64,000 bases of DNA from Karstenula rhodostoma CBS 690.94 (Eukaryota > Ascomycota > Dothideomycetes > Pleosporales > Didymosphaeriaceae), in contig MU001512.1 in NCBI GenBank assembly GCA_010093485.1, forward strand, positions 704,842 to 768,841, read 5' to 3'. A program made the position numbers and the translations under genes. A model generated the notes under the pieces. That model was not told where the DNA came from. It was given only the letters and a program-made list of their open reading frames with translations, and did not search any database. Shown here one piece after another: positions 1-10,080 of the stretch. Position 1 is the stretch's first letter; each line of letters opens with the position of its first letter.

Positions 1-1167
1 GATGTAGTAGCCTTCGTAGTGATCATCTTCTGTTGATGCATGAGGAGTTCCCCCAAGAACAGCGACAGGTCTCCAGCGAAGGACTTCTTTAGCCAGAGCG
101 CGGATATATGGGAGGCGTGTTTCGTCTTCGAACCTTGGTGTCCTATCTGGCCCAATGACATTATCCAGCTCTTCATGTGCAGCATGCAGAGTCTCTGGAT
201 GCGTGACAAGTGCCAGGAAAGCAGAACATAACGTTGAGGCGGTCGTATCAGAGCCAGCGCCAAATAGTGATGCTGGGATGTAAGAAAAGTCACGGTCAGA
301 AAGAACTTTCTCTTTCTCGCGCAGCTCCAGGAGCAATTTGCAAAGCGATTCCGGAATCTCGTCACCACGTGTGTTCGCCCGTGCAATATCAGAGCGGACG
401 AGATCGACTAGCTGCATATTTGCTGACGCCTCTTCTTGTCCGTGCTTCTTTATCTCAACCTTCCATGGTGCCAATACGTCCGGAACGTGTTTCAAGATAG
501 GGAATGATTCGACTTGGTACTTCCCAGGAACATTCAGTGACGAAGCATAGTGCATAAACTTGAATCGTTGACGGATGACTTCGGCATTTAGAGAGTCAAT
601 GCGGTGGCCGTATGCGACGGCAAAGACGATACTGGAGGTAAACCGCTCGAGAAGTTTCTCCCAGCTATTTGGCGTTTCCAGAAGCTGGCAGCACAAGCGC
701 GAGGCTTCAGCGGTCTGGATAGGCTTGTATAGCCGGAGCGCCTTGGGAGTCATGGCCTGGTGTAAAAGCTTCCTCCTTATGCTCCACTCTTTGCCATAAG
801 GCTGGACAAGAATACTTGCACCGTCCCAAAGCATTTCGCCCATAGCCACCATACGTGGTCTAGAAGAATACTTGGTGCTCCTCTTTTCCATGAGCTCAGC
901 AGCTACCACCGGATCCGAGATGATCACTGTTGGCTTCCTCCCGATCCATATGGTGAAGATGGGACCGTATTGTTTCGACCATTTCTGAAATTGTATCCAA
1001 TGCTGCGATTTCGGAAGCTGATGCTTGTTGCCTATGAAGGGAAGCGGTGTTGGCCCCGGAGGCATACGATACCATATACAGGCATCGTGGAGGAGTGTAG
1101 CGGCTGGAATGATGACCAGGAGCGAGAGCCACACATAAGGCGACAACAATATTGACTCTGTAGCCAT
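1..1167 (-). CDS. Cytochrome P450 monooxygenase, 3' end cut by window edge
   Basis: Heme-thiolate monooxygenase that would hydroxylate a small organic substrate, anchored in the ER by its N-terminus. The start is the ATG at 1167-1165 and the frame is open without introns for 389 codons to the window edge. A hydrophobic anchor covers residues ~5-28. It is followed by the proline hinge PPGPTPLPFIGN, the I-helix oxygen motif AGSDTT at residues 304-309, and the K-helix ExxR as EVLR at 361-364. The heme-binding Cys loop would lie beyond position 1 and is not seen. The overall look is of the CYP620/O-methylsterigmatocystin oxidoreductase type of fungal secondary metabolism (inferred from style, not a search). 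It diverges from the FAD monooxygenase at 1801 across a 633-bp gap, which suggests co-regulation. Confidence 0.9.
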   Translation of the reverse strand, partial: MATESILLSPYVWLSLLVIIPAATLLHDACIWYRMPPGPTPLPFIGNKHQLPKSQHWIQFQKWSKQYGPIFTIWIGRKPTVIISDPVVAAELMEKRSTKYSSRPRMVAMGEMLWDGASILVQPYGKEWSIRRKLLHQAMTPKALRLYKPIQTAEASRLCCQLLETPNSWEKLLERFTSSIVFAVAYGHRIDSLNAEVIRQRFKFMHYASSLNVPGKYQVESFPILKHVPDVLAPWKVEIKKHGQEEASANMQLVDLVRSDIARANTRGDEIPESLCKLLLELREKEKVLSDRDFSYIPASLFGAGSDTTASTLCSAFLALVTHPETLHAAHEELDNVIGPDRTPRFEDETRLPYIRALAKEVLRWRPVAVLGGTPHASTEDDHYEGYYI

Positions 1168-1800
1168 GTTCACGGGGCTGGTAAAGATAAAAGAAGAAGA
1201 GAGAAAGAAGCATTCAAAGAATAGTAGGTCGCCAAATCAAAACAGACTATTTACGCAAGCTTAACAAGCTGAAGCTAGGGCTTCAAAACAGCAAGTGCGA
1301 ATTTCGGCAGTTGTTGGACTGCTGTGTTTGTTTGCCGCGGCGCGTGTGGGGTAGTCGGCGTCGCCAGAGAGCTATGAGAAGAACAAAGCTGCGCACAGAG
1401 CCCAGCAAATTTGCAAGAGCAGAATCGGCGTCTAGAGCATGAACAATGAAGCTTTTGATCAGTCGTGTCCTTGAGTACCCATCGCATTCTGATGAATCTG
1501 TGCTTGGGAAGCGTTCGGAGCGATGACGACCGATCCGTGAGGTGCGGGGCAGGTCGGGGAAGGCACCACCCAAAGTCTCCACCCCCACAAACTGGCAATA
1601 CTTCGCCGCAGTCTTACCATTTGGGGTGCTTACTTCTAGAAATGTATATCAAGTTTGACAGCCACATTTCCGAGGGCAGTCCTGCGGATAGTCACACCCC
1701 CTTCTCCATATCCTGGCCATTGACCCTACGAGCGAGGACATTCCTGCATCCTACCTAGGTAGTCTGCTGCGGGCTATCGAATCTCATCACCATCGGAAGT
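1168..1800. promoter_or_regulatory. Shared intergenic region between divergent P450 and FAD monooxygenase
   Basis: This 633-bp gap separates two divergent oxidoreductase genes and must hold both promoters. Short ORFs here show no recognisable protein. I could not pick out a convincing TATA box or a known regulator site. Sharing of the promoter is an inference from layout. Confidence 0.5.
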
Positions 1801-3121
1801 ATGCCTACAGAACCTCTCAAAGTCCTTATTGTAGGGGCAGGGTTTGGCGGTCTCACCGCCGCTATCGAATGTCGGAAGAAGGGCTTCTCTGTCGTCCTCT
1901 TCGAGGGTAACGCAAGTCGACGTCAACTGGGCGACATCATCTCCTTCGGCTCGAATTCAGGACGCATCTTCCGCAGCTGGCCTGGCGTAGAGGAAAAGCT
2001 CGATCCAATATGCCATCATAGCGACGGTCTCGACTTTCGCACCTACGATAACGAGTTCCTCTGCCGCCAGACATGGGGTGCGGAAGCGGATTGGGGGAAA
2101 AGATTCAATGGTCACCGAGGGGAGATTCATGAGGTGTGCTGGAACCATGCAATTGACGTTGGTGTGGAAATTCGGCTGGGATGTAAGGTACAAGAGTATT
2201 TTGAGACCGAAACAGAAGCCGGGGTGGTGGTCAACGGTGAAAGAATTGTAGGCGACGTGGTTCTTGCGGCAGACGGCGTGAGGAGTTTGGCGCGTACCAT
2301 TGTGCTCGGGTTTGAAGACAAACCAAAAAGCTCTGGATATGCTGTGTATCGGGCATGGATGCCCACTGATGGGTTGAAGAGGAACCCATCGACAGCATGG
2401 CTCGCAAATCCGGAACAAGATCTTCACGTAGGCTGGCTAGGTCCCGACGTGCACTTCTTGGTGGCGACATTGCAGAAGGGCACTGCGTGTTCTTGGGTTC
2501 TGACGCACAAGGTAAGATAGCAATATCACCAACCTGAAGAGTTTGACTAACACATTGTAGGATGAAGCTGATGTAGAGGAAAGTTGGTCAGCGTCTGGCT
2601 ACGTTGATGAGGCCATAAATGCAATTCCTAATTGGGCACCAATCTGTCACGATATTATTCGCGCGACCCCCGACGGAGCCCTCGTGGACTGGAAGCTCGT
2701 GTTCCGTGATCCTCTGTCTACATGGATAAGTCCAAAACGAAGAATTGCGCTTATTGGAGATGCAGCCCATCCGTTCTTGCCAACATCCATACAGGGTGCT
2801 TCACAGTCAATGGAGGATGGTGTGACGGCTGCCGTATGCCTCGAACTTGCAGGCAAACAGAACGTACCAGAAGCCATCCGTGCATACGAGAAGATCAGGT
2901 ATCCTCGTGTGCTCGCCACACAAAGAACTGGACTTACAAATAGAGATGCTTGGCACAAGGCGGATTTCGACTATGTTAGGAAGAATCCAGAGAGTGTAAA
3001 GCTGCCGCGTCTGGACTGGGTCCTGAACTTCAACTGCGAAAAGCATGCGTACGATGTATACCAAGATACAGTCGAGTCTTTGAGAGCAGATTCGGACTGG
3101 AAACTAGATACCACGCTGTAG
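1801..3121 (+). CDS. FAD-dependent monooxygenase, salicylate hydroxylase-like
   Basis: Group A flavoprotein hydroxylase (PF01494 type) that uses NAD(P)H and O2 to hydroxylate an aromatic or polyketide-like substrate in the cytosol. There are two exons, 1801-2511 and 2561-3121, with a 49-nt GT-AG intron (2512-2560) in phase 0, giving 423 aa, the usual length. All three family motifs are visible. The Rossmann GxGxxG is GAGFGG at residues 12-17. A conserved Arg region reads HRGEIHEVCWNHA, followed by the DG motif VVLAADGVRS. The GD motif is GDAAHP at 303-308. The C-terminal third is the typical salicylate-hydroxylase tail. It diverges from a P450, a pairing common in fungal metabolite clusters. 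The substrate cannot be told from sequence. Confidence 0.92.
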
Positions 3122-3842
3122 TGTCATGAAATCTCGTAGAAAGTCCAATTTAAACAAACCACATGCGCAACTTATTTTCTTGAGCCGTAAACTTATATTA
3201 GCCTCTTGGTTGGCGAGTGCAAAGCTTGAGACCCGTGTGGACTTATGTTGGGACGCCAGCCAAATTTGTACTACAACAAAATCAAGTTTTGTCAGAGATG
3301 GCAGAGAGGTTAGCTTTGTGTAAGATCATGCGCCAAACATTTTTCGAGTGATTGAGTACGAGCAGGCTAAAAGATCGGACCACAGTCCACGCTGGAGAAA
3401 CAAGGAACCCCGCGTGCGCTTCTGATTAACCTTGACAGTGCTCTCGTCGCGTCACGAGTGACCGTTGCTTGCAAAGGACCCTTCAACTCATGCAACCCCA
3501 AGATTCTCATGGAGGACAAATAACACTTAAATGGAGGCCGTTGGTCTTTTGAAGCCCAACTACAGATATCAGCCCACTTAGTCTCATGCTCGTATTCTCG
3601 TTCTACACATTGTGTTACCGGCAACACGAATATTGTCTCGACAAGAACCTCAGCTTCATCACCTCGCCGAGGACGTAATGCAAAATACAACACGATTTTA
3701 GAGACTTCCTTCTTACTGGGCTCATCTCGACCTGCGGATATAAATTCATGGACATTCCACATCATCTGTGCTCGAAGCAACCAACTAAGCACAACATTGA
3801 CTACTCAATTGCTCAATTTACAGGCTACCTCTGCTCAGAACA
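3122..3842. promoter_or_regulatory. Intergenic region with TATA-like element before the secreted-protein gene
   Basis: A 721-bp gap. A GATATAAAT element at 3737-3745 lies about 100 nt upstream of the ATG at 3843 and is the likely core promoter. A minus-strand open frame of 141 codons (3367-3792) crosses the same region. It has no recognisable domain and I do not call it a gene. Confidence 0.4.
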
Positions 3843-4313
3843 ATGAAGTTCCCCACCCTCAGCACCATCCTTGCCCTCGCGGCAACCACCTTCGCCACCG
3901 CGATCTCCAACCCTGCTCCCCTCAGCGACCTCGCCCTCCGCGACGCGCCCCCGGACATCATCTACACCATCCCCACCGCGGAGCTCTCCACACTCAACAC
4001 CCAACCTACCGGCATCTCCGGCACCCTCCGCCTTAACTTCATCAACAGCAACACCATCGAGTCCTGGTACAGCGTCACGGATACCGAGGACGACAGCCAT
4101 CCCGCCTACATGACGACTGTTGTCTACGACGGCGGGGACGACGTGCTCAGATGCGATAATAAGCTTGGGCATGATCATACCAATGTTTGCAATTGGCAGA
4201 GGTATTATCGGAGCAGGAGGATCTCGCATGTTGCGCCGAAGTGGTGTGTGCATATACAGGGTGGGCAGGATCAGTGTGTTACGGGGCCGAGGTTTCGGAA
4301 CCCGCGCTCGTAG
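3843..4313 (+). CDS. Small secreted protein, candidate effector
   Basis: I do not recognise the family. The uninterrupted ORF encodes 156 aa. It begins with a classic signal peptide: MKFPT, then a hydrophobic Leu/Ala core, with probable cleavage after an Ala-rich site near residues 18-22. The mature part is about 135 residues with four cysteines, all in the C-terminal half (contexts RCDN, VCNW, WCVH, QCVT), enough for two disulphides. There is no transmembrane segment or GPI-type tail. Third positions in the 5' half are strongly C-rich, as in well-expressed fungal genes. A TATA-like element lies ~100 nt upstream. Size, signal peptide and Cys content fit a secreted effector or small extracellular protein; the function is unknown. 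Confidence 0.72.
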   Translation: MKFPTLSTILALAATTFATAISNPAPLSDLALRDAPPDIIYTIPTAELSTLNTQPTGISGTLRLNFINSNTIESWYSVTDTEDDSHPAYMTTVVYDGGDDVLRCDNKLGHDHTNVCNWQRYYRSRRISHVAPKWCVHIQGGQDQCVTGPRFRNPRS

Positions 4314-5570
4314 AGGTGGGGTTTGCTCAGAAGGCTGCACTGGCTGGCCCTGTTTGAGTGCTTCTAACAGGCAAGAACGGGCGGGGCTTGGAAGGTAGGG
4401 CTTTGGGATCACTGTCGCTCGTTTGACATATTCTCAGTGAGAGGGTCTAGCTTGGTGTGAATTTTGGAGGATGCGGCGATGAGGAATGTGAAGGATGTTT
4501 GCAGGTTAGGTCATTAGGAATTTCTACCCTCGCTTCGTTCCTTCGTTTGATCAATTGTACTTCATCGAGAAGGAGGGAATATCCAATCGAGAATCGTTCG
4601 TGACGTTAAGTGCACAATAGGAACCGATCGCAGATGATGCTCATAAGTCTTTGCGGACAAGAGCCAAGGAGTGATGTATTCCCCTTGTAGAACGAGAGAA
4701 CAATTACGTAAGCTTCTCAGTTTTATTGACAAGTTTGGTCATCCGCGACCATAGCGGACAGAGAGGAAGCGTTCACTTAATGGCGAGGTGGTATAGAACA
4801 TAGTACCCTCGAAGACAGCTTGGTGGGATACAAATAGTACGAGTGTGTGCACTCATAGATGTGGAACCCGTGGACATACTTAGTCTACGTGACTGACGGC
4901 GTCGTAGACACCCACCGGAACTTTTCTCGTACTCGCAAATGTCTCGCCGACCAGGAACAAGCGGGAAAGTAGAAAAACCACTTCGACTACAATGACAGTA
5001 AGATAGAAAAAGAGTTTTCGAACCAAAGACAAGTGACAGAACGAGGACAATTTACAGCAACTTCCCAGAGCAGGGAGCAGCCGAATAAGCATGACTAGGA
5101 CGTCATGCGCATATAGAACATGACAATGCTGTGAAACAAAGTTCGAGCTATGAGTAGTCGTTTGAGTTGCGTAGTCGTAGCTGGGGTAGAGCTTGCAGCG
5201 GCACTTCTTGACGTTGACACTAGCGTACCATGTCTACCAAACTGAAACGAACGAGGATAGCCATCGGAGATGTGGCATCCAGACTATTTCGACACACGAG
5301 TTTCAATACGATTCGCCTGGCAATGCACTGTTTCGTGGTTTGCGTTGGGATACCGAGATAGCGTACGGGTTGGGTGGGCGAGTGCTCGACCTTGTGTCAC
5401 GATTAGAGAAACCTCGCGAACCTTGATCATGTGGGAGAAGAGCAGCAGGGAAACCTCTGAAAGGGGTATATTGGACGCATAACGCGCCCTGGAACTATAG
5501 CATACTGTAGCTTTCCCCAGCCCTGCGCCAAAACACCATGTAAATGCACTTCGTACCATGCGCACAGACG
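4314..5570. other. Gene-free stretch downstream of MRT4 and the secreted protein
   Basis: This 1.26-kb gap lies between two convergent genes. Only short, unrecognisable open frames occur. I see no repeat, RNA gene or mobile element; it presumably holds 3' UTRs and spacer. Confidence 0.5.
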
Positions 5571-6332
5571 TCACTCCTCCATAGCGTTGACCTCGGTCAC
5601 AGCCTCAGTGGCCGTCGAGTAGTACGCCTTCATGTCGATCTTAAAATCGGCCATCGCAACGCCAAACATCTTCAGAAGCGCCGTTTGGTGGCTGTTCAGA
5701 ACCTGGCCCTCTTTGCACACGGTGTACGGCGCATCGAGAACGACTTTGCCCTTGTCCAGCTTCGTAGGCATGCCCCACTTCCTGATGGTCGTCTCTTGGC
5801 TGTGAGGTAGCGCGACGTCGTCTTCTGCCGACTGCTGTCCTCCTGTCGAGTAGACGACGCCCGCGGGCACTGTGAAGGTCTGGTTGGCCGTGACGCCGGC
5901 GCGCGCAAAGTCTGTCTGTGAGTAGGCGGAGAAGTATTCGAGGACCTCGGCGGGCTCGCGGTTGGTGAAGAAGAGACCGACGTTGCCGACGAGGTGGGGC
6001 GCCAGTTTCGAGAGATTCGTGAGGTGCTCTTCGGCGGGCGTCTGGCCGAGCGCCTTTGCCATGACTTTAGTCTTGCCAAAGAAGAATCTGCACGTGAGTT
6101 AGTCCAATGCACAGCAGCGAGGATGGGTGGTTTGCGCGCACCGGCTGTCGGAAAACTCAGCCCGAACTTGCTTCAGGTACGAGTTGCGCATGTTCTCCAC
6201 GGCGAAGACGAAGATGAACTGGAAGTTGTCGGCGGCCTCCTGGACATTGGCAAAGAGCTTCTGCGACAGCTCCTTGCCCTTCTTGTCCGTCTGGGACAGA
6301 TGGACGACCTTTTGGCGCTTCGACTTGGGCAT
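5571..6332 (-). CDS. MRT4: Ribosome assembly factor MRT4 (uL10-like)
   Basis: MRT4 is the nucleolar paralogue of the stalk protein P0/uL10. It occupies the stalk-base rRNA site of pre-60S particles until P0 replaces it. Exon 1 is 6332-6142 and exon 2 is 6087-5571, with a 54-nt intron between them, giving 235 aa (yeast Mrt4 is about the same size). The N-terminus MPKSKRQKVVHLSQTDKKG is the family signature. Next come the uL10-type core (FFFGKTKVMAKALG across the splice junction) and the inserted domain. The acidic C-terminal tail of true P0 is absent, as expected for MRT4. It shares a ~200-bp divergent promoter with MDM10. Confidence 0.95.
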
Positions 6333-6533
6333 GGTGGGTGTGGATTGGCAGAGTGGTGCTTATCGATTTGCTGCACAGAGAAAAAGTTCGGAGAGCATTT
6401 TCGGCGGGGACGGATTTCGTAGCGAACGGGCCTTGGCGCCTCGGCTCAACTGCGCGTGTCCGACCACTGCCCGCAGGTCTGCAGCCGCATGCCAGGTACC
6501 TTTGTACCGTTATGAAGACCCGCAGACGAAGAC
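6333..6533. promoter_or_regulatory. Short divergent promoter between MRT4 and MDM10
   Basis: Only 201 bp separate the two start codons, so both promoters and leaders must share or overlap this segment. No specific factor site could be assigned. Confidence 0.6.
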
Positions 6534-7820
6534 ATGTTGGACTTCATGGAGCATGTGCAACATGCTTTCTATGAGGCTTCGCATTGGAATCTGGACAATT
6601 CCTATGGCACCCTGAACGGGACTGCGCGCGGTACGTCTCACTGCACATTCCGTCGCAAGACACTTCTGACTGATTGCGCCAGCATTGCTCGACTTCCAGA
6701 CACCCAAGGGCCTGAGACTGCAGATCTCGTCCCTTGCCGCCCCCAATTTTGCAACATCGTACACCCTGGGCAACGTAGGAGTGGTCGACGGCTCCGTGTC
6801 TTACCTGTACTCGTCCCTGCCGCTGGAGCGAAAGTTGAAGAGTTCCGAGCTCGATCTGCACAATGTCATCAGAGGCTACAGGCAGCTGCGAGCGCTGCGT
6901 CGGCCTGACGAGGTTTGGTGGTGGGAGATTTGGCACAATGGGAAGCGTATAGACCGGAGAGGTACGCTGTGGCTGCCCAACATGCTGCGCAATGGCTGAT
7001 GGTCTCCAACGCAGACACTCTACTCTACGGCCGCATATTCCTCCCTCAGTCTAGACTCGAAGCACTATACCTCCGTCGCCTGACACCAACCCGGCAGCTG
7101 CGCGTGAACGCAGTTAGCGACTCAAACCTCAACAATGGCGGGACCATCCTTACGCTGCTGCAGAACGACTACGGCAAATATAGTACCGAGTACATGTACA
7201 GCACTGATTCCGCTCTGATTGGGCTACGCGGACTCTACAATTTTGGCCCCGACCCCAGAGTCGCGCCTACAGCACCCACCACTGCTCAGCAGGTGGCGGA
7301 ACCCATGTACGGTCGCTTCAGCGCCGGAGCGGAACTTTATTACGGACTGCTGAACAAGAGCGGTGGGATCAGCACCGGCTTACGGTTTGCGACCTTACCA
7401 AACCACCACGGCTTCCCGTATACCATGACATTGACCTTGAATCCGTTGATGGGAAATCTTTCCTCGACCTATGCGGTCAGGGCTGGGACCAACCTCACGC
7501 TCTGCTCGCGGTTCGATTTCAATTTCTACTCCTATGAAAGCGACCTGCAGCTCGGTTGCGAATTGTGGCGACGCCGCAGCAACACCGACGTCGAATGGGC
7601 GCGCAAGAAGCTACGCCCAGACTGGAAGAAGCCTACAGTCGCACCCGATGACGATGTTTCCGGCATCCTGAAAGCCCGTGTTGATCAGCACTGGCGCATT
7701 GGAGTGTTGTGGGAGGGCAGGATCAAAGAGCTGCTGTTCACTCTCGGCGCAAGCCTCGACCTCAAAAAGAGAGAACAGATATTCCGGGCTGTTGGTATCG
7801 AGCTGCAGTACTCCTCATGA
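6534..7820 (+). CDS. MDM10: Mitochondrial distribution and morphology protein 10
   Basis: Outer-membrane beta-barrel protein. It is a subunit of the ERMES tether (with Mmm1, Mdm12 and Mdm34) for ER-mitochondria lipid exchange, and an accessory to the SAM complex in barrel assembly. Three exons (6534-6630, 6683-6961, 7015-7820) with introns of 52 and 53 nt give 393 aa. The start MLDFMEHVQHAFYEA matches the family start. Other hallmarks are LLDFQTPKGLRLQISSLAAPNFATSY (split here as LLDF..QISSL), GKYSTEY and NFGPDPR. The long C-terminal part alternates polar and hydrophobic residues, as barrels do. There is no signal peptide, as expected for an outer-membrane barrel. Confidence 0.95.
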
Positions 7821-10080
7821 ACGAAAACGCGGCCATGCTGTTGGGTATGGCTTGGCGGCACCGTGACCGATCACGGAACATGCTTGCATTACGATATGGC
7901 ATGAACAGACCAACCACCTCCACACGCTGCCCAAACCATGTTGTGCACACCCACCGTCGGCGCGTTCGTGCGAGGTTTCCGCAGGAGGCGACTGCATGGG
8001 AAGATTGCTTTTCAATGCATGTGGATCCAAATGTTTATCGATGCCACGCGGTTCTTGTTCCCTGGGGACACGGAAAATGTTGCTAACCCTGCTTGTAACT
8101 TGCAGTCCGTTGCGTGTCTACTTGCAGTCGACTCGTTGCGGGGAGCACTTTGCTGAAACAAGTCGGCGAGTGGGACAAGACGTCTGGGGTTCAGCTTGGC
8201 ATCACCTTACGCGGCACCATGCTGTATCGAGCTGTTCTAGACTTTGTTCTCAACACGAGTGGGGCGCTTTTGGAAAGCAGCGACGGCATTGAGTGCGGGT
8301 GGGGTCCAAGGCTGATGCGCGATGGTTGGGCGTCTAGCGACGTTGGTCACAAGAGAACCAAGGCCAGGAACCAGGAACGACTGGGACCTGGGTTGCGGTG
8401 CTGCCGACTCACCGAGTGAGCCTTGCGGTATGTAGGTAGGGTCAGGCCAGGAACACGGACAGGGAGCGGTAGTGCGTACACGACGACTGGTGGATGTTGA
8501 CCAGGACACGACTGTCGTGCCGCTACCCGATTCTCGAAGCAATGGCAGTTGTTCTCTCAAGTTTTTCCAAGCTGCAACTTTGTCGGATCAGGGCCTCAGA
8601 GTGATGCATTGTGCGTGATGGAACGGAACGGGCGTCAGCGCTCGGTTCTCTCATCCGAGCGATCAGCGACGGGGGCGCGTCGGGCACAGTTCTCACGATA
8701 GCGATACGATACGGCATAGCCTTGCGCGTTCCCGTCGCAGCGTCAGCAACGGACAACCGGCGGGCGCCCGGTGCGTGCGGCTCATGATGCACAATCAGAA
8801 GCAGAGATGCGCGTGCCGGTGTGAATCCCTTGGCAAGCCATACCGCATCCATTTCGCAGCGTGAGGCCGCAGTCAGAGGACAGAGGCCAGCGGACAGAAG
8901 AGAGTCCGCCGTGGAGCCGTGGGAGAAACAGTCCTTCCGGGTGAAGCAGGCGAGCGGGTTCCTCGGCCCCTTCACCCTCACCGCTGCGTGCATAGCGAGC
9001 GTCAAAGCGAGGCTTCTCGAACGATGATGTGCTCTATGCGCCGTTGGACTGGCCGTGCACCAGAGGGCGGCCATTTTGCCGTGGTCAGAGCGTGCGGCCA
9101 GCGTTTGTGGATGGAGGACGGTGACGGAGGTCTCCTGAGGGCTGGGATCGAATCGAACTTGACACGGCATCGAGGCACCGCTCCAGCAACCCTTGTCGCC
9201 CAGCGATGCGGTGACAAGGGCTCACTCCGACGGCGGCCTGTTGCCACTCAGCTGCCGTGGGCGGCGCCCCCTGGAGGACGCGTGCTGCAGCGCCGTTTGC
9301 GAGGCAGCTGTCAGGCCTGTCTCATGGCGACTCAACAGACGCAGCGCGACCGGGTGGCGGACAAGAAGATGGAATGGATGCTGAGTCCGACAGCCGCTGG
9401 CGCCAAACCGTGGCTCGCCGACGTGCCTAAGAATGGGCGTGAGGTGTCTCTGTGCTTTGGGAAGGCGCTTGGACCGTCCAGTAGCGCCAGGAACGGCTAG
9501 CGCCTCCATTCGCGCCTTCCCCCCCTACGCTGCCGGCTTGAGGAGGGCCCCTTCCTCTAATCTCCCCTTCTTTCCCTCTCCAAGTCACTCATTTACATCC
9601 GCCCGATCTTCCTCCTCCGGATTTCGCATCGTGACCTCACTCGGTGCGATCTTCGTCGTTCCCTTTTTGTTGCTTCTGCGACGAGCTGCCACTCCTTTCG
9701 GCTCTCGCCCACGTTCCTTTCATACCCACCTCTTAGGCTCCGCCGTCCACTCCTTAGGATTCCCGACCTACCACGCTTCTCCCACTCCAGTATCGCCCCC
9801 GGCCGATCCCTTGACCCTCTGCTCCCAGGTAGCAGCTTCTTTCCTTGACCTTCGACCGCGCGACTGGACCGTGTATTCGAGCCCGGGACTTGCGACGGAT
9901 CAAGAGCTTCCTCCGCATTGATCGCCCACCAGCCTCCGGGACTCCCCCTCTACATTCGAATACCCATCACTATAGCCTGGAACTATTATTTCACGACACC
10001 TTACGACAATCGATAGACGACCCCCCGGTCGACATTTCCCCTCTCGAGTCCCCGACAGCACAGCGTCCCAGACCCCAGCC
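7821..10080. other. Long GC-rich gap; 3' part is the pyrimidine-rich leader of the homeobox gene
   Basis: The gap is 2.26 kb without a convincing gene. From about 9,500 to 10,080 the + strand is rich in C and T with several ATG-initiated short frames, as expected for a long 5' leader and promoter of a developmental regulator. The larger open frames (for example 8523-9170, minus) look like by-products of GC-rich composition. Confidence 0.5.

Noticed and set aside
3367..3792. 141-codon minus-strand ORF upstream of the secreted protein
   Set aside because: No domain or homologous feel; it covers the TATA-like promoter of the downstream gene, so more likely chance.
8523..9170. 215-codon minus-strand ORF between MDM10 and the homeobox gene
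   Set aside because: Arg/Ala/Ser/His-rich composition typical of GC-rich random frames; overlapped by similar frames on the other strand.
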